Shown: in pieces, positions 1 through 7,986 of the stretch | How the letters are laid out: each line of letters begins with the position of its first letter | Numbering within the stretch: position 1 is the stretch's first letter | NCBI RefSeq assembly: GCF_040605455.1 | Contig: NZ_JBEXCV010000056.1 | Coordinates: 1-50,669, forward strand | Direction: 5' to 3' | DNA length: 50,669 nucleotides | Source of the DNA: Embleya sp040605455 | GTDB lineage: Bacteria > Actinomycetota > Actinomycetes > Streptomycetales > Streptomycetaceae | Notes under the pieces: model-generated | The model's database searches: none | What the model was told of the DNA's origin: nothing | The model's input: only the letters and a program-made list of their open reading frames with translations | Program-made: the position numbers and the translations under genes

Positions 1-96
1 CCTGAGCCGAACCGGCGACGACCAAACGAACGAAACCGAGTCGAAACCCCGACTCACTCGAACGAGACCCCGTACACCTAAATCCTGATACTCCCA

Positions 97-672
97 TCAG
101 TCACGGCGGAGGAGCGCCATGGCCATCTGCTGGACGGCACGGGTGAAGCGGCGAGGGTCGTCAGGCGGTGTCATGTGGCGGATCAGGTCGCCGTCGAAGA
201 CTGCGAGCACGGCGTGGGCCAGGAAGCCGGCGTCGAGATCTGGACTTCCGTCGGCGAACAAGGTGCTCAGATGACGGTGCCAGAGCTGGTAGCTGGGATC
301 GTCGTACTTGTCCGCCGCGCAGGCTTGCCCATGCGCGGACAGCAAGGTGGCGTTGCCTTCGGCGATCGCACCGAGCCCATCCAGGAAGGCGAGCGTTCGC
401 TCCGACGTGGGCGCTCCGGGCCCCAGGGGTGGGGGCCCGTTCCTGACCGCGTCGCGCAGTTCCCGGGACCTCTCCTCCAGCAGCGCCTGCAGCAATCCGG
501 CGCGGTTGCCGAAGCGCCGGAAGACGGTACCTTTCCCGACTCCGGCAAGGGCAGCAACGCGGTCGAGAGACACATGGTCCCCGCCGCCTTCGGTCAAGAG
601 TTGCTCGGTCGCGCGTAGCACCGCGCGACGGTTACGAACCGCGTCGGCGCGTTCGGCCCGCTGTTCAGGCAT
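97..672 (-). CDS. TetR/AcrR family transcriptional regulator
   Basis: The 191-residue protein has the size and layout of a TetR repressor. Its N-terminal helix-turn-helix spans about residues 35-60 (SLDRVAALAGVGKGTVFRRF), followed by a divergent ligand-binding helical domain. I chose the ATG at 672 over the upstream GTG at 678 because a GAGGGG ribosome site (678-683) sits 5 nt before the ATG and would overlap the GTG. It is divergent from the quinone-reductase-like gene at 776. Two matching inverted repeats lie in the gap, so it very likely represses itself and that gene. The ligand is unknown. Confidence 0.93.
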   Translation of the reverse strand: MPEQRAERADAVRNRRAVLRATEQLLTEGGGDHVSLDRVAALAGVGKGTVFRRFGNRAGLLQALLEERSRELRDAVRNGPPPLGPGAPTSERTLAFLDGLGAIAEGNATLLSAHGQACAADKYDDPSYQLWHRHLSTLFADGSPDLDAGFLAHAVLAVFDGDLIRHMTPPDDPRRFTRAVQQMAMALLRRD

Positions 673-690
673 CGGCACCCCTCAGCTAGA

Positions 691-741
691 CGGACTGTTA
701 GTCCGCATACTACCGTGACAATCAACCGGACTGATGGTCCG
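691..741. promoter_or_regulatory. Two TetR-type operators
   Basis: A perfect inverted repeat CGGACT-GTT-AGTCCG lies at 691-705. A second copy, CGGACT-GAT-GGTCCG, with one mismatched arm base, lies at 727-741. Their centres are 36 bp apart in the gap between the divergent TetR and dehydrogenase genes. Assigning them to this TetR protein is inference from position and symmetry. Confidence 0.85.
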
Positions 742-775
742 CATAATGCAAGTCTTACAGAGAGGCCACATGGTC

Positions 776-1696
776 ATGCACGCGCTCGTCGTCGATCCCG
801 ACGCTCCCGGATCCCTGCGTCTTGGGTCGGCCGCAGAACCCCAGGCAGCACCGCATCAGCTGGTGGTCGATGTCCAGCACATCTCGCTCAACCGCGGCGA
901 GGTGGCGTTCGCGGGGCGACTTCCGGCCGGGACCGTTCACGGCTATGACGCCGCCGGTGTCGTCGTACGTGCCGCGACGGACGGCACCGGACCGTCCGTA
1001 GGAGCCAGGGTCACGGCATTCGGAGCCGGGGCGTGGGCCCAGCGGATGGCCGTGGACACCACTGCGGTGGCCGAAGTTCCCGCCCTGGTCGACCTCGCTG
1101 ACGCCGCCGCGCTGCCGATGGCCGGCATCACCGCGCTACGCACGCTGCGCTCCCGCTCCATCCTGGGCCGACGAGTACTGATCACCGGCGCGGCCGGCGG
1201 CGTCGGCCGCTACGCGGTCCAGCTCGCGGCCCTGGGGGGTGCTCATGTGATCGCCTCGGTGGGATCGTCGACGCGTGCCGCCGGCTTGGCCAAGCTGGGC
1301 GCCCACCAAGTGGTGGTCGGCCTGAAAGGCATCGACCAGCCGGTGGACCTCATTCTCGACAATGTCGGCGGCCGGCAGCTGGTCGCAGCCTGGGAACTCC
1401 TCGCGCCGGGTGGGAGTGTGCAGAACATCGGCTGGGCTTCCGACGAACCGGCCGTGTTCGCGCCTTACTCACTGTTCTCCGTGGGGCCGTCCAAGACGAT
1501 GAACACGTTCGGCGACGTCCATGAGGTCGGCCCGGACCTGGCAACCCTGCTGGAGTTTGTGGCAGCGGGGAGGCTTTCCCCAGAGGTCGATTGGCGCGGT
1601 TCCTGGGAGCGTGTCGCCGAGGCCGCCCAAGCGCTACTGGACCGGCGAATCGCGGGCAAGGCGGTCCTGGATGTAGAGCCGACGGTGGCCTACTGA
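776..1696 (+). CDS. Zinc-independent MDR-family alcohol dehydrogenase / quinone oxidoreductase
   Basis: The 306-residue protein has the medium-chain dehydrogenase fold. A GroES-like N-terminal half with HGYDAAGVV precedes a Rossmann segment, VLITGAAGGVGRYAVQLA, at about residues 135-152. The Cys ligands of the structural zinc are not visible, which fits the NADPH:quinone reductase-like branch. The annotated start is the ATG at 776, 10 nt after GAGAGG. The ATG at 770 is also possible, but the one at 734 lies inside an operator and is unlikely. It is probably induced when the divergent TetR protein releases the two operators. The substrate is unknown. Confidence 0.9.
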   Translation: MHALVVDPDAPGSLRLGSAAEPQAAPHQLVVDVQHISLNRGEVAFAGRLPAGTVHGYDAAGVVVRAATDGTGPSVGARVTAFGAGAWAQRMAVDTTAVAEVPALVDLADAAALPMAGITALRTLRSRSILGRRVLITGAAGGVGRYAVQLAALGGAHVIASVGSSTRAAGLAKLGAHQVVVGLKGIDQPVDLILDNVGGRQLVAAWELLAPGGSVQNIGWASDEPAVFAPYSLFSVGPSKTMNTFGDVHEVGPDLATLLEFVAAGRLSPEVDWRGSWERVAEAAQALLDRRIAGKAVLDVEPTVAY

Positions 1697-1704
1697 CCGA
1701 CCAC

Positions 1705-1741
1705 AGCCGGGCGCATGCCCTCTTGGGCAATGCGCCCGGCT
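1705..1741 (+). terminator. Strong stem-loop after the dehydrogenase
   Basis: A 16-17 bp GC-rich inverted repeat begins 9 nt past the stop codon. The arms AGCCGGGCGCATGCCC and GGGCAATGCGCCCGGCT differ by one bulged A and enclose a 4-nt loop. No U tract follows, which is usual for actinomycete terminators. Confidence 0.8.
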
Positions 1742-1769
1742 GTACCTCGGGGAGGATGGTTTGGGGGAT

Positions 1770-1913
1770 GTGATCGAGATCGTCGAGAGCGAGGGCCGGC
1801 GACTGGAGCACGTATCCGCCACGGTCAGCGGCGGCGGCAGCTACAACCGGGACGACGTCGTCATGCTCGTGTTCCGCCGGGACTTGACGTCACACCCGGC
1901 GACGGGCAAGTAA
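1770..1913 (+). CDS. Small DUF4177-like protein or its C-terminal remnant
   Basis: A 47-residue reading frame from a GTG reads like the C-terminal half of DUF4177 proteins: a helix with an xxEGRRLEHVSATV stretch and a final VVMLVFRRD strand. The family normally has about 15-20 more residues at the N terminus, but upstream sequence in this frame runs into the terminator hairpin. This is therefore either a very short gene or a truncated relic. The family assignment is from pattern resemblance only. Confidence 0.35.
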   Translation: MIEIVESEGRRLEHVSATVSGGGSYNRDDVVMLVFRRDLTSHPATGK

Positions 1914-2564
1914 TTCACAGGACTTGGCGGGAATTGGCGGCTGTTCCTGCCCAAGGGGCTGGGACCCGGCCTCGCCGGACGCCGACCCGGCCAAGGTCGC
2001 CCGACGGGCCGCGTGCGGCATCCCCGACGACGTCGCCACGTGTAGGAGTGGCGGTTGGCCCTGGACATGCCGCGGGGGCTGCAGGCACCCAGGCGTCGCG
2101 AGATCGCGGGCGGGTAGAGCCGGTCGTGGTGGTGCCAGCCGAGACGAGAGCGTTGTACGTGATCCGGTGTGCGAGCCGTCGACATTCCCGCCCGCGACGT
2201 GGGGCTGTCACTGCCCGCCAACCCGAACAAGCCACCGTGCGGCTGCACCGCTGAGGCGGGAGGCGTCGGTCCGCAGTGCAGGGTCGAGGAGCCGGTCAGG
2301 TTCCCCGCGCCACGATCGCCCTTCGTTCACCCGTTACCGGCTCCACACGAACGGGTGGCGGAACGGGAGCAGGGACGGGGAGACTTGCCACGGAGAGCGG
2401 CGGAACCTGGAAACGATACGCCCCCAGCGATCACACACGTGACCCAAAGCGCGGACCAGCCGATGAACACGCGACAGTCGAATACGCGAGTTCACCAGGT
2501 TGCCACCCCTGGCAGTGCCGCCGCGGCGTCGCCTGTACCCCAATCACCGACTTGGACGCGCATC
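1914..2564. other. Apparently non-coding or decayed DNA
   Basis: Open frames here on both strands have biased, Arg/Pro-rich translations with no recognisable domain and no convincing ribosome sites. I see no hairpin, repeat or RNA gene. It may be old degraded coding DNA. Confidence 0.5.
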
Positions 2565-3534
2565 TCACCAGGGCATGGATTCGGTGCCGTCGGGTTCCAA
2601 GCCGGCGGGAGGCACCCCCGGCGCGTCGGTACCGGGTACGCGTCCGAAGGTGATGCCCGCATCGGCGGCTTCACCGACCAGGCGTTTGGCAGCCGCGTGG
2701 TCACCTTGCTCGAACAAAAACCACATCAGCTTCCGGACCGGATCGATTCCGCGACTGCGGTCGAACAGGCGATCCATGTCATCCTCAGATGGTGTTTCAC
2801 CGAGTATCCAGGCCAACATGACGGGTGCCAGGACATCTCCCCGGTCTGCGGCTTCGCGCAGGATTTCTTCCGTGCCTTCTCGGTCCGTCTCGTGCAATCG
2901 CATGAGCGCCAAGTCGACCAGTGCATGCGGATGCCGAGCGTCCGCCGCTTCGCGCATCAGTGCTTCCGCGCCGTCGTGGTCTCCATCCCGACGGGCGAGG
3001 TCGGCCAGATCGATCAGCGCGTCCGTCTCACCTGCGTTCGCTGCCTCCCGGAAAAGGCACTCGGCCTGCCGACGATCCCCCCGCCTCAATCGTGCACGGG
3101 CACGCTCGACAAGCGCGTCGCCCTCTCCTGCGGCGGCGCCGGTTCGTAGCAACTGCTCCGCACCCTCAGGGTCTTGTGTCATCAACTTGGCCAGCCATAC
3201 AAACGCCCAAGGGTGACCTTTTTTGACATGTCTTGAAATATCTTCCGCCTGCCGGCGAGGTCATTGCGCAAGAGGATCTCCGCCACCTCGATGCGGGCCT
3301 CGTGTTGTCCCGCATCGAACGCTTCGCGTAGCAAGCGCAGCGCGTCCTGCATGCTCCCGGGGCGCGCTTGAGCCAAGCCGCTCTGAACAATGCCGCTTTG
3401 TCCCCGGCGTCACCGGCGGCTTGGAACAGCTTGGCGGCATGTCGTCTGCACCCCCGCACGTCCGCAGCTTGGGCAAGAGCGTGGACAGGGAATCTTCTGG
3501 CCTGTCGGCTGAGATTCCGGGCGTCTCGACGCAC
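2565..3534 (-). pseudogene. Tetratricopeptide/Sel1-like repeat protein, broken by two frameshifts
   Basis: The last 206 residues form short helix-turn-helix repeats such as AEALMREAADARHPHALVDLALM, alternating A-A-D-A-G patterns typical of TPR or Sel1-like solenoids. The solenoid continues upstream in two other frames: LLREAFDAGQHEARIEVAEILLRND (about 3255-3345), then AAKLFQAAGDAGDKAALFRAAWLK (about 3370-3440). Frameshifts near 3255 and 3370 are therefore needed to restore one protein. The upstream end is uncertain. The original role cannot be told; such repeats often sit beside ATPase or regulatory domains, which are not present here. Confidence 0.6.
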
Positions 3535-3546
3535 GCGCGTGGACCG

Positions 3547-3572
3547 CGTTACCGTCCTGCAGGACGGTAACG
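3547..3572. terminator. 26-bp perfect palindrome
   Basis: Two 13-bp arms (CGTTACCGTCCTG and its complement) meet with no loop bases around a CTGCAG centre. It lies between the stop of the HNH-like gene and the 5' end of the TPR pseudogene, both on the minus strand. The position fits a terminator for the HNH-like gene or a dyad binding site. Confidence 0.55.
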
Positions 3573-3612
3573 GCCAGGGGGTCAGGGCATGCGTGGCCGG
3601 AGCGGCACGCGG

Positions 3613-4053
3613 TCAGCGGCGGCCGGTGGCCAGGACGACGAGAAACTGGCCGCCGCCCGCCTCGATGTCGGCGGTCACCGGCAGGCCCGGTACCAGTCGG
3701 GAGAACCGGTCCACCAGCCAATCCGCCGCCTCCTGGGCGTCCCTCCTGGTCGGACAACGGCCCACCATCTCGCGGCCCCCCTTGCGCTCCAGCCTCCCGG
3801 CAACGGTGATCAGCGGCGCGGGTTCGACCACGTACAGGCGGTCCGGCCAGGCGATCACCACCTTGACCGCGCCCTTGCGGGTGTTGCACCCGCGGTGCGC
3901 GAGCCGCTCGGCAACCTTGGCCTTCCGGTCGGCGGTCCGGCTGTCGACGCTGGGCCCCCGCGGGTCGTTCACCGACTTGTCGGGGTCGACCGGTTCGTCG
4001 CACACCCAGCACCGCCAGCCGTCGCGCTCGGCCACATCATCAAGAAGACTCAC
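3613..4053 (-). CDS. HNH-like zinc-binding hypothetical protein
   Basis: This 146-residue protein starts at a GTG. An N-terminal CWVCDEPVDPD segment and a later HRGCNTRKGAV segment resemble the paired CxxC and HxxCN elements of HNH/McrA-type zinc modules, in which a His-x-x-Cys-Asn follows the zinc knuckle. The rest (LVVLATGRR end, DAQEAADWLVDRFSRLVPGLP) shows no known catalytic motif. Similar proteins appear to be widespread in streptomycetes as single genes. Nuclease activity is a guess because the central catalytic His-Asn pair is not clear. Confidence 0.7.
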   Translation of the reverse strand: MSLLDDVAERDGWRCWVCDEPVDPDKSVNDPRGPSVDSRTADRKAKVAERLAHRGCNTRKGAVKVVIAWPDRLYVVEPAPLITVAGRLERKGGREMVGRCPTRRDAQEAADWLVDRFSRLVPGLPVTADIEAGGGQFLVVLATGRR

Positions 4054-4147
4054 CCGAGCAAACTAGCCTGCCCAGCCACCACCCCGGCGCACCAGGGCCT
4101 CGGCAAAGTCTTGGGAGCGGGCACTGACGCCCGATCAACCGGTGGGG

Positions 4148-4500
4148 TTAGGCGGTCAGGGTGCGGATGCGGGCGGCGATCTCGATGACCGTGACGTGTC
4201 CCTCGGCGGCGTCGACGGCCAACGCCGCCCATTTCGCGGGGTCGGGGTCGATGGTGACGCCCTGGTCGTCGAGGTAGGAGGCGGCCACCGCAGCGGCGAA
4301 GGTGGCGTTGTGGGCCTCCAGCGCGGGGACCTGGGACAGGGAATGCAAGAGCGCCGCGGCTCTCGCGCGCGGCCCTTGGTAGACCTCCATGCCTGTCACA
4401 ACGCCTTGGTGACGTGCGACGGCGGCGATGAGCGCGCCGAAGTCGACCACGGTCGGGTCCTCGATCTCTTCGGCGAGTTCGAGGAGTTCAGCGAGGGTGA
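4148..4500 (-). pseudogene. Doc/Fic-like toxin remnant without a start
   Basis: In this frame the protein begins YVTLAELLELAEEIED and continues FGALIAAVARHQGVVTGMEVYQGPRARAAALLHSL, the opening of actinomycete Doc-type toxins. The frame has a stop directly before the Tyr codon, so the normal Met is missing. The only internal start is a GTG at 4450. The Fic motif HxFxDGNKR is not recognisable (EAHNATFAAAVAASYL stands there), so AMP-transfer or kinase activity is unlikely. No Phd-type antitoxin gene is adjacent. Confidence 0.6.
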
Positions 4501-4536
4501 CGTATCAGGACACGCGGTTACGCGGCGTCGACGACA

Positions 4537-4632
4537 GGACAGGTGGCAGTACCAGGTCACCGCGCCGTCGCCGTGGCGCACGACGATGCGGTTGCCGTAC
4601 GCGCCGGCCCAGGCCGCCTCGACGATCAGGAA
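4537..4632 (-). pseudogene. M23 peptidase fragment
   Basis: One frame reads VEAAWAGAYGNRIVVRHGDG followed by AVTWYCHLS. This is the characteristic core of M23 (LytM-like) metallopeptidases, with the GAYGN turn and the terminal His-x-His-like segment (here YCHLS). Only about 32 residues remain. It is joined upstream, in a different frame, to the transglutaminase fragment and downstream to the Doc remnant. Confidence 0.6.
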
Positions 4633-4990
4633 CACCCGCATGGCGCAGGAACGAACAGTGAAGCAGCGCGAAGTCGCGGCAGACCCCGACGAAGCGGTCA
4701 CCGACCTCGCGCCGCTGCGTCAACGGAGCATCGTTTCGCTCGGTGATGATCCTCAAGGTGTCGTCGAGGTAGCGCGTCTCGGCGTCGTTGTGCAGGCGGT
4801 CCTGCGGGATGACATGGCAGAACACCTCGCCTTCCAGACGGTGGACCATCAGATCGCGGGCTACACGGGCGAGTTGAGCCGGATCATCCGACAGGTCGGT
4901 GTAAAGCCGGCCGAGGCCGTTGGGGTCGGAGAAAGCACTCTGCGCGGTATAAAAGGCGGCGACGTCCGGTGCAAGGGGGGTGGATGGCAT
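4628..4990 (-). pseudogene. Transglutaminase-like protein, N-terminal fragment
   Basis: About 120 residues starting MPSTPLAPDVAAFYTAQSAFSDP resemble the N-terminal part of actinomycete transglutaminase-like proteins. They run up to the catalytic-Cys segment GDRFVGVCRDFALLHCSFLRHAGVP. The downstream His and Asp of the triad are missing because the frame then runs into the M23-derived sequence. The gene is thus cut just after its nucleophile region. Confidence 0.6.
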
Positions 4991-5234
4991 GGCTGGACCC
5001 CCAGAAGACATCGGCCACATGTTCGATTCCTGGGCCGGTGTACCTCACCGTGTCAAAATCTCCCCGTAATTGTCCAGATGCCTTGTGCCGACGACTGAGG
5101 CCGGGCACGACGCCCATGCCAGGCGATTCAACTCGCTTTTCCGCACTGCGCCATACGGTGACCTCGCTCCGGCAACTCGGGCCTGGGGAGTACCCCACAA
5201 GGTTCCCGCCATCATCGAGTGAAGTGCAGAGATT

Positions 5235-5457
5235 CTTTGTGGCGGATCGCGACGTAGGCGCGGACGATGCCGTACGTCAACTCGGCCGCACCGTGCTCGG
5301 CGACCAGCCGGTCGAAGATCCGCTTGGTGGTGTGCCGCTGCTTGCGCGGCGCGTCCAAGTCCACCCGGAACATCGCGTCGACCAGCGGCTTGTAGGCGTC
5401 CAGCCGGGTCGCGCGCGGCAGGAGCTTCTTCCGCGGCTCCGGCCACACCGACGCCAC
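5235..5457 (-). mobile_element. IS21-family transposase (IstA) fragment
   Basis: The 75 or so recognisable residues (ATRLDAYKPLVDAMFRVDLD, APRKQRHTTKRIFDRLVAEH, ELTYGIVRAYVAIR) match the region of IstA-type transposases just ahead of the integrase catalytic core. The similarity stops abruptly near 5240 after YVAIR. The DDE domain and the IstB helper gene are absent, so this is an inactive end fragment. Confidence 0.75.
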
Positions 5458-5466
5458 CGCCTGTTA

Positions 5467-5488
5467 GTGGCCAGTTGAAATTCCCCAC
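5467..5488. repeat. IS21-like end repeat, copy 1
   Basis: A 22-bp sequence beginning GTGGCCAGTTGAAATTCC lies directly upstream of the IstA fragment. Such short repeats occur at the ends of IS21-like elements. An inverted, 19-of-22 matching copy lies at 6317-6338 on the far side of the rhomboid gene. Confidence 0.6.
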
Positions 5489-5537
5489 TGGCGGCCAGTT
5501 CCTGGGGAAGCATCTGGCCGCCCGCTGTCACGCTGAG

Positions 5538-6197
5538 TCAGACCGCCAGGGGCGGGCGGGCAGGGGTTGCCAGTCCGACTCCCAGTGCGCTGCCGACAAG
5601 AAGGCCCACGCCGTGGTTGTTGGTGAGGAGGCAAAGGACAAGACCCGCGGCGGGGATGACGAGAGCCACCCGCCGCAGGGCGGCGAGGTTGCCGCGCGCC
5701 GCGTACCAAGTGGCGAGTGCGCCGACGAGGCCGCAGATCGCCACAGAGTCCCCGCCCCCTTGGAGGCTCCAGCCGGCCATGCTCACCACCTGTGCCGTCA
5801 CGCCGCTTGCCGTAAAGACCAGCAACGTCCGCCAGGGGCCGAACTGCCGCTCGGCGAGCGGGGCGACAACCGCGAGCGCGGCCAGGTTGAACAGGAGTTG
5901 GAACCAGCCCGATGACTGCACCATCAAGGCGGTCACGGCTCGCCACCACGCACCGTGAGGGCGTCGCTCGAGCGCATCGATCATGGCGGGGGCAGCCGTC
6001 TGGGCCGCGCCGAGCACCACCATGGTGGCCACCAGCCCCGTGGCGGCTCTCGGGAGAGGCTGCCGCCACGCCCGCAGCAAGGCCAGGGGAGGAGATATCT
6101 CCCCGTCGTCCTTCGTGGCGAGCGTCGCCAGGAGTTGCATGCCCGACACGATGACGACCACCGCGCACCCATAGAGCAACACACTGTGCATGTCCAT
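5538..6197 (-). CDS. Rhomboid-family membrane protein with Cys at the Ser position
   Basis: The 219-residue protein has about six hydrophobic segments. It carries the rhomboid signature LLFNLAALAVVAPLAERQFG (family pattern N-x-x-A-L...ER..G) and a C-terminal NNHGVGLLVGSALGVGLA with the conserved His at about residue 195. The usual GxSG motif reads AICG, placing Cys155 where the catalytic Ser should be. It may be an inactive pseudoprotease or a Cys variant. The ATG at 6197 begins the first membrane segment (MDMHSVLLYGCAVVVIVSG); a longer reading upstream is not supported. It sits between inverted IS-end repeats. Confidence 0.75.
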   Translation of the reverse strand: MDMHSVLLYGCAVVVIVSGMQLLATLATKDDGEISPPLALLRAWRQPLPRAATGLVATMVVLGAAQTAAPAMIDALERRPHGAWWRAVTALMVQSSGWFQLLFNLAALAVVAPLAERQFGPWRTLLVFTASGVTAQVVSMAGWSLQGGGDSVAICGLVGALATWYAARGNLAALRRVALVIPAAGLVLCLLTNNHGVGLLVGSALGVGLATPARPPLAV

Positions 6198-6316
6198 GGT
6201 CGAAGCCTGGCAGATGGTGCAGCTGCATCGACAGGCACAGCCGTACGAGTGACAAACGCACTGCCCCTGCCCGACAGCGTCGACGACACGGAGAGTGACA
6301 CGCCAACTGGCCGTAC

Positions 6317-6338
6317 GTGGGGAATTCGTACTGGCCAC
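6317..6338. repeat. IS21-like end repeat, copy 2 (inverted)
   Basis: GTGGGGAATT followed by CGTACTGGCCAC is the reverse complement of the copy at 5467-5488 with three mismatches. It places the rhomboid gene between two inverted IS-end sequences. Only one side carries transposase remains. Confidence 0.55.
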
Positions 6339-6516
6339 CGTCAACCGCCCTTGGTGACCGTGCGCCGGCTCACCCCGTACTTCCGCTCCCCGCCCGCGCG
6401 TAACACCAGCGGCCTGCTTCTTCCTCACGTTCCGTGACGTCGGCGGGGTCGACGGCACCCGCACGGGCACGTCTTCCCCCGGGAGCTGGCTCACGGAGCG
6501 GCAGCGGCGGCGTTGC

Positions 6517-7018
6517 TCAGCGGCGGATGGTGGCGGTGAGGCCGGGGTGGGTGGCGGTGAAGGAGTCGAAGAGTGACCGGAGTTGCCCTTCGCGACGTTC
6601 GCGGACGTCGCGAAGGCCGATGCGTGTTGGGTAGGGCGGGAGTTCGTGGCGTCATTGCCGTTCGAGCGCGGCGTGCAGGCGTGCGTATTCGGGGCTGTCC
6701 GGCGGGTCGGACAGGTCCGGATCGTCGTGGCCGTGGGTGACGGCGAGGCCGGAGAGTTGTTCGAAATACAGAGGGGCTTGGGACGAGTTGGGTCCCGCCC
6801 GACCACTCCACCCGGTCGGCGAGTTCACGAAACCGCGGCCAAGTCGCCTTGTGGGCCGGTGTCTTCAACAGGTCGAAACCGCTGGTGCGCTCCCCCGCCG
6901 CGACCGTCAGCAACAAGGCCGAACGCGTCCGCGCCTCGCCACTCATGGCCGCGACGCCCCCGAACACCCCGTCCAACAGACCGTCCCCGACCTGACGCCC
7001 CCCGTCACTCACGACCAT
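6517..7018 (-). pseudogene. Unknown gene with frameshift and internal stop
   Basis: The upstream part reads SGEARTRSALLLTVAAGERT then FDLLKTPAHKATWPRFREL. After a frame change near 6790 a coherent sequence continues as YFEQLSGLAVTHGHDDPDLS...YARLHAALERQ. A TGA follows, then the same frame carries on as LRDVRERREGQLRSLFDSF to a final stop at 6517. Restoring one frame and removing one stop gives a continuous hydrophilic helical protein. The FDLLKTPA..ATWPRF segment faintly recalls Tn3-type transposases, but I am not confident. No function is assigned. Confidence 0.45.
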
Positions 7019-7088
7019 TCCTCCCGACCAAGAAACAAGGCTCCCGACTGTCTGACCACCCGGGGCGATGAAGACCGGAACAAGAAAT

Positions 7089-7646
7089 TCACCCCTGAGA
7101 GACCTGCCTCTTGAGGAGTTCCCCGCGAATTTGCCCGGCGTGCGAATAACGCCCGACCGCCTCCTGATTCAACTGCCTCGCCCCCGACTCCCGGAAAGCC
7201 GTCCGAACCACATCATTGAGGAGAACATCAGGGCGAGCCTTCGTGACCTCGTCAACAAGGCTGCGCAGGAAACGACCGGCAGATCCCACCAGATCGACGA
7301 ACGAGCACTCCCCCTCCGTTCCGCTGCGAATATCGACCACCCGCACCGCGTCACCGCTCTGCTCCAGGCGAAGGTTCGGGCCCCCCTCCACATCGAACTC
7401 AATGGCGCCGTCGGCTGCCAGGATATTGACCGCGTAGCGGAGAGCCAATGCGAAGTCGAGCAGCGGAGTGTTCCGGTAACCCCATACGGAGCCCCCGACC
7501 TGAACATCGACCGACCCGAGGAACCACCGCTCGCGGACGACCCACTCTTCGGCGTTCAGGATCGCCAACTGGTCACTCGGAAGTGAGAGAGGAACATCAC
7601 CCAGCCCTTCACCGAGCACGTAAGAAATTACAACGGATCCACTCAT
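7089..7646 (-). CDS. Hypothetical protein, possible immunity-type protein
   Basis: The 185-residue acidic soluble protein is mostly predicted strands followed by a C-terminal helical tail. Notable stretches are WFLGSVDVQVGGSVWGYRNT, PLLDFALALRYAVNIL and EGGPNLRLEQ. GGAG lies 6 nt upstream of the ATG, and the start overlaps the stop of the upstream fragment as ATGA, showing former translational coupling. A small acidic protein coupled behind a C-terminal remnant of another protein is the layout of toxin-immunity pairs, but I do not recognise the family. Confidence 0.7.
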   Translation of the reverse strand: MSGSVVISYVLGEGLGDVPLSLPSDQLAILNAEEWVVRERWFLGSVDVQVGGSVWGYRNTPLLDFALALRYAVNILAADGAIEFDVEGGPNLRLEQSGDAVRVVDIRSGTEGECSFVDLVGSAGRFLRSLVDEVTKARPDVLLNDVVRTAFRESGARQLNQEAVGRYSHAGQIRGELLKRQVSQG

Positions 7647-7935
7647 GACTGCTCCGCTCTATGAATCGGATTCCAGAGGTATGCGTCTCGAACGCTATGT
7701 TCACCAGTCACGTCATTCGGGTCATTCATAATGATCTCCACGTGATCGAGTGGATAGTTTCCGTGAGCTGCACCAGTGCGGCCGATATATTCTTCGTCGC
7801 CAGCGGATTCCGGCATTTCGGCACGATGGATTGTACCCGGGTATCCAGAACGGCAGCTGTTTCGCTTTCGACGGTCTCTGCGTTGAAGGCGTGCAACGTG
7901 TTCCGCAGCCCGACAGAGGCGGAATACGCGTGGAT
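7643..7935 (-). pseudogene. C-terminal remnant of an unknown protein, frameshifted
   Basis: A frame reading YSASVGLRNTLHAFNAETVE and on to AAVLDTR changes near 7838 into HRAEMPESAGDEEYIGRTGA and then HVEIIMNDPNDVTGEHSVRD, ending in AEQS with a stop that overlaps the next gene as ATGA. The upstream end abuts a transposase scrap, so the N-terminal bulk of the gene is gone. It may be the tail of a polymorphic toxin, judged only from the coupled downstream gene. Confidence 0.4.
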
Positions 7936-7986
7936 CGAGATCAACCGCTTGAAACGCGGATACGCGGTCCGCTCGATCGTCGTCAA
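7936..7986 (-). mobile_element. Extreme 5' scrap of a Tn3-like transposase
   Basis: The first 17 or so residues (TTIERTAYPRFKRLIS from a TTG with GGGGGCG upstream) match the N-terminal start of DUF4158-bearing Tn3-family transposases. Similarity ends after LIS, where the frame enters the neighbouring remnant. Confidence 0.45.

Noticed and set aside
4148..4450. Doc toxin as a live toxin gene
   Set aside because: The start region is cut, the Fic catalytic motif is not recognisable and there is no antitoxin gene beside it.
5538..6806. A 422-residue version of the rhomboid protein
   Set aside because: The first 200 residues are low-complexity read-through of the neighbouring pseudogene and IS-end region, without membrane segments; the ATG at 6197 starts the first real helix.
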